Below, piece by piece: positions 52,270 through 63,852 of a stretch of 64,000 nt of DNA; the first letter of the stretch is position 1; each line of letters opens with the position of its first letter. The translations under genes were made by a program, and so were the position numbers. Origin of the DNA: Elysia chlorotica (taxonomy: Eukaryota; Mollusca; Gastropoda; Plakobranchidae). The stretch spans positions 54,978 to 118,977 of the forward strand of contig RQTK01000211.1 of the NCBI GenBank assembly GCA_003991915.1. Reading direction: 5' to 3'. The notes under the pieces are model-generated. The model saw only the letters and a list, made by a program, of their open reading frames with translations, had not been told where the DNA came from and ran no database searches.

Positions 52270-55200
52270 TCTCTTTGATAATAACATGAGTCTCCTCTCG
52301 CCACTGTCAACACCACCCTTTTTCTTTAGTACATTCATTGCCAATGCACAATTGTGGATATTAACCTCAAATTTGTATTACATTAAATTTATTTCTCCAT
52401 TAAGTAATGTTTACAGAGTTTAAAATAAGCTCGAAATTAAATATCACTTTAAAAAAAAGCTTTAGAGTAATCTAGCTTGAAACTAAGTGGAACTGATTGA
52501 ATTTCTTTTCCCTTTCCTAAGGCGTAACAACAAACATTAACTCAGTCGATTTTGATCAAGGTTATATATATATATATATAATACTATTTATGTTTGATTT
52601 TACATATATAATACTATTTATGTTTGATCGTGTTTATCTATTATCTATATCCGTGTCTAGGCGATTTCGGCAAGGCTTGGTGCCCTGACCCGAACGATGC
52701 TCATCCGTTTGTTGAGGTCCACCTAGATAAACCAGTGCCCATCGGGAGCATCCATATCCAGCCCCCAACAGTTCTCGGCCCGCCTCTCCCGGCAAACTTC
52801 CAAGTCCCACAGAAGTTTATGGTCAGCTTTGATCTGCTATTCAGGCTCAAGGGGCTCTCCTCGGTTCTCACGGTGGCAGAGGTAATAATAGAATTATGTT
52901 ATTTAAAAAAAATAGCTTTTGACTTTTGACAGTTGCATTACTTGTTTTTAAAGTTTCGAGACAAAAGTAATGTGGTTTGAGGTTTCTGAATAAAGCAATA
53001 AATCATTTAAATTAAGTTTTTTTCATTGCTGTAAGTTTAAGTGCATTAAAATTTTAAAGAGCAATAACTTCTACGGAGTTATTCCATTTGACTTAATGTT
53101 TCTATTGCTTCTTGTGTTGCTATTCAATCACATCACTTTTGATTTAGGATGTGAAGATATAAAGGGAATATTATTCTTAAAATAGCGAGTACACTAAAGC
53201 ACATAATTAAAAAACAAACATAGAGAAACAAGCAAATAATGCTTTACATTATAAAAATTCATCTTAAGTAAAATTTTTTGTTTGTTTTCATGATAAAAAA
53301 ATTATACTGAACACAGCTGTAAAATTCAAAGATGCTAATACACACAGCAGAAAGGTGATTAGTTATTTTTGTTCATCTCTAAATTAGAATGTACCTGCCA
53401 TACCGAATAACACGGTGCGAGTTGTAGATATAGGCTTGCAGCCAGCACTGTTCACGGATCTCATTCGCATTGAGCCCAAGAGGTCGAGGGGCAGCCCATG
53501 TTTTCGGCTGGAGCTTGCGAATTTGACGTCTCAGGTGGGAGTTTCTCTAGCAATGTCCACATATACATGTTTCGATATTTATTCTTCAGGAGGGTGTTTA
53601 AATGTGAAACTTATGTATCTAAACATAATCAGTTTTTCGTCTGCATTATTGAAAGCACATCGTCCTGTTTTTCTTTAACATGCTTTAAAAATCGACCATA
53701 ATTTCGATGTGTTATTATGTTTGACTTACACCTGCCTTCTTTCCTCCTTTCTTTGTTTTAATGATTATACTTCTGTAACTGCTCTCAGGCCTTGTGGCTT
53801 TCCTACACCAATCATCCTTGTGGGAAAACGCAAAGCTCTCTCTAAACTTATCGTCTCCTAAGTCTCAGAATAATGAACGTCGACGGGAACAAAGAGCTCC
53901 ATATCGAAAAATAAGCCTTTTTATGGGCCTCATATTTTGCATTATATATGCCTTTATTCTAACACTAACACTATGTTAAAAAATCTACATGTGCAATTTT
54001 TTGTGCATATTTTATTTATCCACACACACAACGATTAAAAAAGATATTACAGATTCCTTCTATTTATTACAAAACTATCTAAAAAAAAAAGCCAACTTAA
54101 ATCTTTGACTCCTTTCCTGCGCACCAAATATTTATTTGAATATAAATATTTCAATCTCCAGCTTTGTGCCCTGCCAATTACTGTCAAAACGGAGGGGTTT
54201 GTGTTGGTCAGTTTAGCTGCGACTGTTCGGCAACAGGCTTCTTTGGAAATCAGTGTCAGCTCACCAGTGAGTGCTCACTCTCAATTTTACTATAATGTGT
54301 TTTGGTATTAATAACTCTTGATTTTGTAATTTTAGAATTTATTCAACTTTCTTTTTTTGTATTTTTTTAGAGTTTAGTTAACATTTATTGGTTTATAACG
54401 CTTTAGCGGGATAAATCTGGTTGTCTTTTTTTAAGACGAAACCTCTATTGTCTTACGAGCTAAAATTAAATGAAAGCTCACTTGGAAAGTCCCTGTGCTT
54501 TTATGTAACTATATTTACAATTTCAACAAAATATATATTTAAGAGTTGAACAAAATAAGCTAGGACTAATGGAGGGTATAATTTGTATGTTCGCAAAACC
54601 GTTCTGTACCTCACACTGTGGACATTCTTACAATATAGCCGTTCATGTGTTGACGTGCCGTAAAAACTAAAACAAACCTCGAGATTGCAGATAATATACG
54701 AAAAAAAAAAAACTATGTTTAAAAATATATAATAAGAGTAGGACCCAAACTATGTTGCTACTAATGAAATTAACTGATTGAGCCTGTTAGATGCAGTGTT
54801 TGTTTTCTGTGCGAATAAGTACATTTTGTTATGTTTTTATTCTTACCCAGAATTAATAGAAAAATATTTATTTCTTTTGCCCTCTTCCGAACACATTTAA
54901 CCGTATATGGAGTATTTAAATTGATCAATAATCGTGTCATTTTTGTTGCTCTCTCACTCTTATGATAAACAACCAGAATAAAATAAGTTAGGACTAATGG
55001 AATAATTTTAACCCAGAATTAATAAAAAAAATATTTATTTCTTTTGCCCTCTACTGAACATATTTAATCCTATATGGAGAATTTAAGTTGATCAATAATC
55101 GTGTCATTTTTGTTGCTCTCTCACTCTTATGGCAAACAACCAGAAGGGGATACTATTTTAAACTCTATAGTCCAATCGACCACAAGAAAAACTATCTATC

Positions 55201-58200
55201 ATGAAATGTTAAAAATAATGATTTAAAAGTTTGTGTTTGGTTGGTTTATCTAACGCAACGTCAGAAATCAGACTACATCGTGATCAGGCGCCAGAATATT
55301 GTCTGACAGAATTACGTGCTGGCACACCAAGACATAATGGAGATACCAGGACCTTTGTCTCAGCCGGTCACATCATATAGACACCTGTCTGACCAATAGT
55401 AAACAAATCCGTCAAATAAATTCGGCCGATCGTGATATCGAACCGGGGACATCCGCAACACAAGCCCATAGCTCTACCCTTCAACCGGCTTGTTCCCAAT
55501 ACAACATTGTAACGTAGCCAATATTTGTTTCCTCCCTCAGAGCAAAACATCCCAGTGACTAGCTTCAAGTTCGTGACCATCGTACGGCAGACTGTGATAA
55601 CCACATCGCTGAACCTGACGCTCCACGGGCAAGTGACCATGGACAATAGTGATCTTTTAAACCCATCCCTGGTGATCCCCGCCGGCAGCTACATTGATCT
55701 GACCAGCCCCAGCGTCGATCCCTGCCTGGCTGACCTCGACAAATGCACGTCTGGCTTTACTATCTCCGTAACTGTCAGGTACGGCTAGTATCAATTTAAA
55801 TAAATTACGAAAAATATGAAAAAACAACACTGAATTAGAAAATTATATATACCTTACAAATTTGAACATTTGAAAAAAAGATAATCCAGTCACTAGTGAT
55901 TCGGGTCGAATAGGAGTAGGCCTTTAGATCGATTCTTAGTTGATGATCCCATGTCAATAAATGACTTTTCAGGATTATGAAATTGGTATAGAACTATTAC
56001 TAATTTAAAAAAATTAAAAGATGTCAGTTACCTAAATTGAAATAAAATATATTTGTTTTTTTTACCGCTATTTTGTTAATATAAAAAAATAAAATTAGTT
56101 TTTAAAAAATTCTTTGCATCTAACAGATTTCACACATCCAGATAAATGCGCTCTATCTGAAGATCACAAAGAACGTGTTTGGAATGCTCATATGTAACGT
56201 CATCTAAAGGGCTTTTTTCTTCTCCCCCCCATCCAAACAGCTTCTCACAAGTAAACTCTGGACAACAGATGGTCCTGACCAGTGGAGCTCTAGAGAATAA
56301 CACCCCAGGTATCGCCCTGTTCTTCCAGAAGGGACAGGTCACAGCGTTTGTCGGGACCTCAACAAAGGCATGGGTGGTCACCAAAACATTTACACTGGTT
56401 GCTAATAGATGGTAAATATCTTCCGTCATAGCATACAAACTCTATTTGAGAAAAACGTTAGAGCTTTGAAAGTATTTTTTATCTTTCAATATCATCGAAT
56501 ATTTTAAAGACGACAAATGCAACAAACGCAAAGGTAGTGGTTTTAATGTGTATAAACGTCATATCATACAGGGATATGCAATATTTTAAACTCTTGAAAA
56601 GAAATCAATTTCAGTCCTCACATGGGACCTCTATAAATTCAAATATTAAAAATGACATCTACAAATGGACTTCTCAACGTCTGTAATGCTCAAATGATAT
56701 CCTCGGTCTTTTGTAAGTAAATGATGAATAGTACTCAATCACTGTAATTATTGTTATTATGCATGGTTATAATGCATGATATACTATAAGTTTGTCGTAT
56801 AAACGTATAAAAATCTAACAAAAAAATAACATACTTTGCCAATTTGTAAGTTAAGCCTCCATTTCCTAAACCAACCCATATATGCAAACATTTTCACATT
56901 GAGATTATCCACACACTCATTGGTCTACTATTCGCCGCACTCATTAGTTAACTATTCGCTGCACTCATCAGATTACTCATCACATTTATGATTCGCTGCA
57001 CTTGTCAGTTTACTTATTAGTTTACTATTCGCTCATCAGCTTACTTTTCCCCACACTCATTAGTTAACTATTCACCGCACTCATCAGCTTTCTTTTCGCC
57101 ACACTCATTAGTTAACTATTCGCCGCACTCATCAGCTTACTTTTCGCCACACTCACTAGTTAACTATTCGCCGCACTCATCAGCTTACTTTTCGCCACAC
57201 TCATTAGTTAACTATTCGCCGCACTCATCAGCTTACTTTTCGCCACACTCATTAGTTAATTATTCGATGCACTCATCTCTTTACTAATTAGTTAACTATT
57301 CGCTGCACTCGTCAGCTAACTCATCAATTTATGATTCGCTGCACTCGTCAGTTTACTCATATTAGTTTACTATTCGCTGCATTCGTCAGTTTACGCATCG
57401 GTTTACTATTCACCGCACTCGCCACACTTTATGATTTACTATTCGCTGCACTCATATGTTGACTTTTTTCCGTGGACCAGGTACGAGCTGACCATCTCGT
57501 GGAGCCCCAGCCAGGGACTCGTGCTGCTGGAGAAGGACCACATCATCGGCTCCTCCTTCCTGGCTGGTGGGCGGGCACCGACTGGATCTTCGCCTAGCCA
57601 GCTGACCCTGGGAAGCCCGCTCGTGACGACCTTGGCCGTACTGAAGGTGAAGGCCGTTCTCACAGTATCGTTGTTTGTGCAGGACGTCAACCGAGCCGGG
57701 CTCCACAAACTAGGTTTGTTTCTTTGTTTGTTTGTGTTGCTTAGCGTCGAACGTCAGCACTGGTGTGGACGGGCCCTTGATAATATTACACGTTGCCGTA
57801 CAGAGACACGTTTCAGTCGGGCATGTTATACTGACACTGACCGAATCAGTAAAGGACAAAATCCGATAAATACATTTTGACCGATCGTGGGTTTCGAACT
57901 GGGGAACACCCAATCCCCAGGCCAACGCTCAATTACGTCAGTTCGCACCCTTCCCCTCTCTCTGCATACACTAACAAAATAGCTTGAGTTAATAAAAACA
58001 TTCAATGGCGCGGCATGGTTTAATAACACATATGAGCAGCTGAAATCCACAAAATAGGTCAAGCTATTCAGTTATTCATGGGATACTTCAGATTTATAAT
58101 GATTTAAGAACCTATCGCGGATTGAATGGCATAATGTTGTAACTGCGAGGCGTTAAAGAAAGCAATAACAATATTAGGCATATAGACCCGCGAATTATGA

Positions 58201-59585
58201 GGAGCTAGACTCCACAAGCTACGTAGGGTTATTCAACATTAAATGGGTAATCCTAATGAAAATGGTCGTGTTTTAAGGACAGTATCTGAGAATATAGACT
58301 CAATAGACTAGGAAACAATATTAAATGACTCATGGGCAGGTAAGATTTGTCACATTTTGAAAGGAAAGTGCATGAGTATTTTAATATTGCTACCCTAAGG
58401 ACTCTTTCATTTTTTAAGCTATCCTGGTTTTACTAGCTTTATTTTAGATAAACAAGCAAAACTGAAGACTATTAGGTAACGTCTTTTTAGATAATAATGT
58501 AAAGTACTGCTGTATGTAAAAGTTCTTCATCTGATTTTACTGAAGACAAACATTGAACAGTACACCGGGGCATTCATGGAGTTTTGCCCAAACCTTTCTA
58601 AGCCCGAAGTTTAAACATGACTATTTACAGCACTCGAAAGCATAGAAAGCATAGTTATGCGAAAAATGTCTTTTTGTTTTACTTATGTAATGTAAATGTT
58701 AATATTATAGACAAAGAATTTAAGTCTTGCTTTGTCGTTATAGCCATGTCAAAACTAGGGATAACTTTTACTACAACAATGCATTCAATAAATTCGGTGT
58801 TACAGTCTACTGAGTAGGAAAGCACAATGTTAGCGATGTATATAAGGCAGTTTGGTTTTTACCGACATAGTATTTACTTTTTAAGACACTTCGGGCCCAA
58901 CAACAACGCCAGCAGTGGTAACGACAACTACTGTGACCGTGGCACCAACAACTACCCCAGCAGCAACCACCACTCCGATGCCAACGACAACGCAAGTGCC
59001 AACATCGACTGCAGCGCCAACAACATTGGCTCCAGTAACAACAACAGCAACATGGGTCCCAGGTTTGCATATGAAAATGTCTATGTTCAAATGCTGTTTA
59101 AATTCAAACTACCAAAAAATGGATTTCTTGTGTTATTAATTTTCGTTTTTTTTTCTTTCATCAACGATATCGAATACCATTAAATTTAAAATTGGAAACT
59201 TTAATGTCATATGTAATAAATAAATTTGTGATAAATAAAATTACTATAAACTAAACCGTATTGAAACACTTTCTGCAGATGATGGTTATCCAATCATGAT
59301 GGATGCACTTTTCTATCAATCTGTTTTAAAACGTATTTCACAGTTTGCAACACCCCTCTGGGAATGAGTGACGGATCGATCCGTCCTGGTCAGATCTCCG
59401 CATCGTCAAGTGTCCAGGGCCATGGGACAGAAATGTCCCGCGCAGATTGCTGTAAAGGTTGGTTCCTAAATAGATCAAGGTATTCATATCAATATGCCTT
59501 GGATGAACGAATCATTTTATTTAGAGTGCTGATTATTGTGGAGTACATGAAAAACCAAATTTAGTAGTGTATTTTTCTACCTGAT

Positions 59586-59669
<84 letters not shown>

Positions 59670-59670
59670 T

Positions 59671-59746
<76 letters not shown>

Positions 59747-62700
59747 CCCTTCCCCAGAAAACATTAGATCGGAAATGACATTTTTCAATCAGAACTTAGA
59801 GATCAAAACATTCATGAGTGAAATGATAAGTACTTTTTCTAAGCTGTGAAAAGAACAAAATGGCAGTATTATTTTAACGCTAATCATACCTTCAGGAATG
59901 GAAGACGGTGCCTGGTGCGCCGATTCATCAGATCCAGACCCATGGATTGAGGTGACCTTACCAAGACCCATGGCCATTTCTGCCGTTAGCTTCCAGGTAC
60001 ATCTCGAGTGAAAAACAGTAATTGTGTTTGAATCATCATAACAACTGAGAACACAGTTTTTAAATTCTGTGATACAATGTTTCTGTATATACCATGAAAT
60101 ATATCATGACTCATATGTATTATATTATTAGCATATACGACAAATAACAGAGGAATATAGTATTTTTAAACAAATTTCCGTATTACTTTAAATCTCATTC
60201 TCCCACCCAGGTTCCAGAACGTATAGACACGACAGTGATACCAGCAAACTATGCAGAAATCGTGCGCCTGGAATACAACGATCTTTCTGCGAACAGTTCC
60301 AGCCCGAAAGTGTTTGGGGTAGAGTAAAAATTATCAGTCATTCACATTTTCCATTGATTCATAGTATAACAGGGTACGTATTTTATACTGGCTAGCCTTG
60401 GCAACGTTATCAAATCGAAAGTAAATTATTATTTGTGTGTTTATTTATTTTCTGGTAACATTCAAATTCTCTATGTCTCAGGCAGTGAAAAAACTGCTAG
60501 TCTTTAAAACAAAAGGATCAACCTTTTAACTGCATTATTTCACTGATGGAATAAAACAATGGCGTCGTAAGTGTGTAGCATTCTAACTATATTAAATCTA
60601 CAATGACATCTGTTTTTTCTCCAGAGATTACCTGTTATGAAAAACGCAACAGTGGCATATTTGGCGAGCCTAAAACCTGTGGTGGTGACAGATCGAGTCC
60701 GTATGTATGTCCTGAATTCCACTGGTAATGCCTGCACGCGGTTCGAGCTGCTAGGGTGTGATCCAATAGGTAAGTTTATCGAAAATCTTCCCTCTCATTT
60801 TATTTGCCTGTACAACGCCAACAAACGGCTAAAAATACTTAATTTAAGTAACTGTAAGAGGAACATTATTTTGTCTTCCAGGCGTAGTGTCGTTGGCGAG
60901 TTTAATTAATTTTATAGCATAATTTCAATTATCTTAAACCAATGCTGATACTCCATCAACATGCGTAGAAAGATATGGACAGAAATGAGTTGAGAGCAAA
61001 TGAACTCCAATGCCACATGTGACATGAAGATACGGACCAGAACTGGAAGTTTGTAAACTCACGTGAAGTTTTATCACATAAAATGGACAGCCAGGTGAAC
61101 TTTTAGGGCGTAAATTCTGATGATTTATAGAGGAACAAATGACGCACCAAGCATATTGTCATATTGATCACGAAGAGGTGAAAAAGTTCTCAATGCCGTT
61201 AAACAAGTATAAAGTTATATCGTTTTCACCAGATCTGTGTGCACCAAACTTCTGTCAGAACAATGGGACGTGCATAGCAGAGAACAGCTGTAAATGTGAG
61301 CCGGGCTTTTATGGAAATCGATGCGAACTCACCAGTAAGTCTGAATCACAGAACAGAGCTCGAGATTTCCACTTGTGGAATTTAATAGCTAGCATAGCCA
61401 ATGCCTTTAATGTTATTAGCAAAATTAATGTAAGTTGCATTTATTTGTTGAGTTTTGCGCTTTATCAAAAATTCAAGGTAATATAGGAGATATCAACATC
61501 CTTGTGTTGAAGTATAAAGTGGTATTGACAAGTTCTATAAATAACATACTAATATTAAACGAGGGTAAAGCTTTAAATTTTAGTTTCGCATGACTCTAAA
61601 GCAAATAGTAGTAGGTGATGCTCCTTTTCTTCAGGTAGACCAATCATGAAATATGCGCCATTTAGACCGACATACCAAAAACGTGTTTGGGCTCGATAAA
61701 ATAAAAAAGCGTTGTGAAAAATTCCATCCACGCTAACCTTATACAGATTCGGTAATTTGTTTATGTCTTGAAAATTCAAATACAAATCCTTGTAACTTCA
61801 AGGCGTTTTTTCGTATCAATTTATACGAAAAAAAATTTTGAATGCTCCCATTTTAAACGCGTTCAAGATTTTTTTGACGAGAGATGATTTTCAATTTTTG
61901 GCTGCTCAGATTTTGAAAAGTAAGTTTCCCAATATTCATGACTTCGACATAGAGATCCTTTATACGCTTTGGGTTGGTAATACTATTCTTTCAGCTATTT
62001 CGACATACTTGCTGCAACGTAAATGTTTTTTGCTTACTAACATAAGAAACCTCCATTTATACTGAGGTATGACACCACCACACCCCCCACACCCCCCTCA
62101 AAAAAAAAAGAAAAAGAAAAAAAAACAAGGACAAGAAAAAACAACAAACAACAACTAAAATCCCACTAAACTATATAGTATAGAACAAATTAATGTTCTG
62201 TACTTTATTAAGCATTGATGATATCGCTATATTTATGCAGCATGTCTTTCTGTGAAGCAATATAGTATTATTGCTGAAATCGCTATATTTTCCCTTTTAT
62301 ATATTGCAGCCTTGTACATCGCATGTTTCATTTTTAATGTAGTAGATTGTATTTTGAATCTTTGTAAAGCGTTACATATATAAATGATTTCTAATTATGA
62401 CTGCCCGAAAGAAGTGCTAAGACCTAAATGCAATAAAATAAAATAAAATCTTACTTGTTTTTTGTTCTAAAATTAAGTATTAACGGGCATAATTATATGA
62501 AGGTGAATACTAGAAATTTCATAATAAAAGACACACCATTATTTTTATTTAAAGAAACTGAGTCAAAAAACAAATTATTCCTAAGGCTTGCGTCTATAGT
62601 ATGCCTATTAATAATTTCAAAATGAGATTTCTTATAAAGAACAAATTAGAGTACTTTTTCATATCAATTTCAACCAGGGAGTTTTGATAATGAAAACAAT

Positions 62701-63852
62701 GCCATGGAACGTTTCACATGAATAATCTTGTTACAATATTCGCTAAAAAGAAGATAATTGATTGTTTTCATGATCATAAGCTGGCGCATTGAATGCTCAT
62801 CAATTGGAATATTTTGTATTTTTGTTATCTTGCTAGTTGTGCTAACATTTTAATATGAATATGCTCTGAGATATATTAAACTAACGGTTTTGGGTGACAC
62901 TTACCTTGTATTAGTCGACTTCAAGGCTATATCAACTTTTTTTGAATGATGCGATAATGTTTATTGATTTATTTATTACACTGTTTACTAGCTTTACAAA
63001 TTAAAATTGTTCTTCCATTTTGTATAATGTATACACTTTTATAGTACTTGCTTTTAATAAATGTGTTATGTCAAAATTGAATTTGACGCCAGAAAGTAAT
63101 AAAAGTCTTTTCACTATTTTTTTTCATTTCAAAGTTTGATGATTATGTCTTTAAACGCCTTCCCCTATTGTGAAAAAGAATTTAAAGAAGAAAACATGAA
63201 AAAATTAGAAATGTATATTTTTTTCTAAGTAAAAATAATCATCACGCTTAAATACAGTTTGTCGAAAAACGAAAACGACTTTTATTAAACTGGGTCTTAA
63301 GTGCAACGTTGTGGCAAGCTTACTACTCGTAAACTATCACGACGAAATTAAACCGAGACACTTTCATTTTTAATGAATCGCAAACTTCGCCTATTTATTT
63401 TGGGAGTGAATTGAAATCTTGACTTCTAAGATTTAAAATATCACTTATGTTTAGAAATATCAATTAAATTTTTGTTCTATGTATATGAGATAAAATGCTG
63501 TTTATCAAAACTAAAAGAATGTTAATGACACTGACATTTTCTCTGCCAGAGTCTCAGATCGTGTCCAAGCCTGTTCAGTTTCTGACGTTGACAAACAACA
63601 CCGTAACGACAACAGATAACAGTACCACGCTTACTGCTCAAGGCAATGTCAGTTTGGTTAACGCTGGCAACAACACCACTGCCATACAGCTGACCAACGG
63701 AGGCTCAGTGACCCTCCCTGCAGACCCGTGTGTCCAAAACCCTGGGCAGTGCGCGTCTGGGTTCACGCTCACAGTGCAGTTGAGCTTGACCAATATCACC
63801 AATGATAAAACTTTCATTGCTACAAATAATGCTGGAAATACGGGATCTCAAG
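51545..63852 (+). CDS. Secreted/receptor protein with repeated discoidin-EGF-LamG modules (5' part)
   Basis: Coding exons are 51545-51635, 52092-52208, 52661-52881, 53388-53534, 54162-54266, 55541-55778, 56241-56411, 57481-57713, 58886-59062, 59344-59457, 59896-59996, 60211-60318, 60625-60769, 61233-61334 and 63550-63852, about 790 residues so far. The product starts with a signal peptide (core FCWFLIATWSIFG, likely cut near SSA-AVN). Module 1 is F5/8C-like, EGF and LamG-like. A Thr/Pro-rich linker follows, then module 2 in the same order; the second LamG domain runs off the right edge. All phases agree except at the exon 4/5 junction, where the donor is phase 0 but the EGF exon needs phase 1. 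Discoidin and LamG domains bind glycans, lipids or matrix, so an extracellular recognition or adhesion role is likely. I do not recognise a named orthologue. Membrane anchoring cannot be judged without the 3' end. Confidence 0.8.
52092..53534 (+). other. F5/8C (discoidin)-like domain 1
   Basis: Three exons encode CSKPIGISDPSRFPLDKIVV, then GCCQG, AWCPDPNDAHPFVEVHLDK with IGSIHIQ, and a final strand LIRIEPKRSRGSPCFRLELA. The opening CxxPIGISD, the AWCxxxxDxxPFVEV core and the CFRLEL end are typical of discoidin domains. The usual last Cys (as in ELLGC of domain 2) is missing where the exon 4/5 junction fails to match. The middle exon corresponds to two exons in domain 2, implying intron loss or gain. 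Confidence 0.75.
52229..52267. repeat. (CT)n microsatellite
   Basis: A CT run lies 20 bases after the donor of exon 52092-52208. Confidence 0.95.
54162..54266 (+). other. EGF-like domain 1
   Basis: One phase-1 exon encodes LCPANYCQNGGVCVGQFSCD followed by CSATGFFGNQCQLT, a complete six-Cys EGF domain. The equivalent exon in module 2 is 61233-61334. Confidence 0.88.
54845..55150. repeat. Direct tandem duplication, unit about 167 bp
   Basis: ACCCAGAATTAATA...CTCACTCTTATG(A/G)(T/C)AAACAACCAGAA occurs at 54845-55010 and again at 55011-55150, with about 90 percent identity by eye. A short piece of the unit's end (TAGGACTAATGGA) also occurs at 54560. It is intronic and of unknown family. Confidence 0.85.
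55238..55496 (-). mobile_element. SINE family 1, diverged copy ending 44 bp before a coding exon
   Basis: It shares the ACGTCAG end, TTGTCTGACAGAATTACGTG, CTGGCACACCAAGACA, CAGCCGGTCACATCATATAG and a tRNA-like head (on the minus strand GTTCGATATCACGATCGGC). It lies directly upstream of the LamG exon at 55541. Confidence 0.7.
55541..57713 (+). other. LamG-like (concanavalin-fold) domain 1
   Basis: Exons 55541-55778, 56241-56411 and 57481-57713 encode a jelly-roll lectin-like domain. It includes AGSYIDLTSPSVDPCLADLD with KCTSGFTISVTVRF (the LamG_3-type CLxNxxxCTxGxTxSxxx block), then GIALFFQKGQVTAFVG, NRWYELTISWSPSQGLVLLE and LTLGSP. These exons are clearly GC-richer than most others in the window. 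Confidence 0.72.
56911..57458. repeat. Minisatellite, 24-bp unit with 48-bp higher-order period
   Basis: About 22 units of the form ACTCATYAGYTTACTATTCGCC(G/A)C are present. In the centre (57060-57250) two alternating 24-mers, ...TTAGTTAACTATTCGCCGC and ...TCAGCTTACTTTTCGCCAC, form a regular 48-bp period. It sits in the LamG intron, ending about 20 bases before exon 57481. Confidence 0.92.
57714..57910 (-). mobile_element. SINE family 1, diverged copy abutting a splice donor
   Basis: TTTGTTTGTTTGTG, TTGCTTAGCGTCGAACGTCA, GTGTGGACGGGCCC, the ATGTTATACTGACACTGACC block and GTTTCGAACTGGGG match the family. The element begins immediately at the donor of exon 57481-57713, so the donor sequence GTTTGT appears to be supplied by the SINE end. 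Confidence 0.65.
58886..59062 (+). other. Thr/Pro-rich mucin-like linker exon
   Basis: A phase-1 to phase-1 exon encodes about 59 residues dominated by T, P, A and V (PTTTPAVVTTTTVTVAPTTT...). It probably forms an O-glycosylated extended stalk between the two modules. As a symmetric exon it could be skipped or expanded without a frame change. Overlapping ORFs in other frames on both strands are shadows. Confidence 0.82.
59344..60769 (+). other. F5/8C (discoidin)-like domain 2
   Basis: Exons 59344-59457, 59896-59996, 60211-60318 and 60625-60769 encode CNTPLGMSDGSIRPGQISAS, DCCKG, MEDGAWCADSSDPDPWIEVT, ISAVSFQ, and the closing strand RVRMYVLNSTGNACTRFELL ending in GC. Both terminal Cys of a discoidin domain are present. 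Exon borders parallel domain 1 except for one extra intron. Confidence 0.82.
59588..59745. repeat. (GA)n microsatellite
   Basis: A long GA run with three small interruptions lies in the intron before exon 59896. Confidence 0.95.
61233..61334 (+). other. EGF-like domain 2
   Basis: One phase-1 exon encodes DLCAPNFCQNNGTCIAENSC followed by KCEPGFYGNRCELT, a complete six-Cys EGF domain. Confidence 0.9.
62200..62455 (+). mobile_element. Possible LINE or SINE 3' end with (AATAA)n tail
   Basis: A stretch ending TGACTGCCCGAAAGAAGTGC...CTAAATGCAATAAAATAAAATAAAA resembles the 3' end of a non-LTR element with a short AT-rich tail. There is no coding remnant. It lies in the large intron before exon 63550. 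Confidence 0.3.
63550..63852 (+). other. LamG-like domain 2 (N-terminal part)
   Basis: It begins after TTTTCTCTGCCAG and ends at donor GTACGC. It encodes SQIVSKPVQFLTL, LTNGGSVTLPADPCVQNPGQ and CASGFTLTVQLSL, aligning with domain 1 over the CLxxxxxCxSGFTxxV block. It continues past the point where domain 1 is interrupted by an intron. The rest lies beyond the window. Confidence 0.72.

Noticed and set aside
56911-57458. CRISPR-like regular repeats
   Set aside because: The 24-mers are directly tandem with no spacers, in an animal intron; it is a minisatellite.
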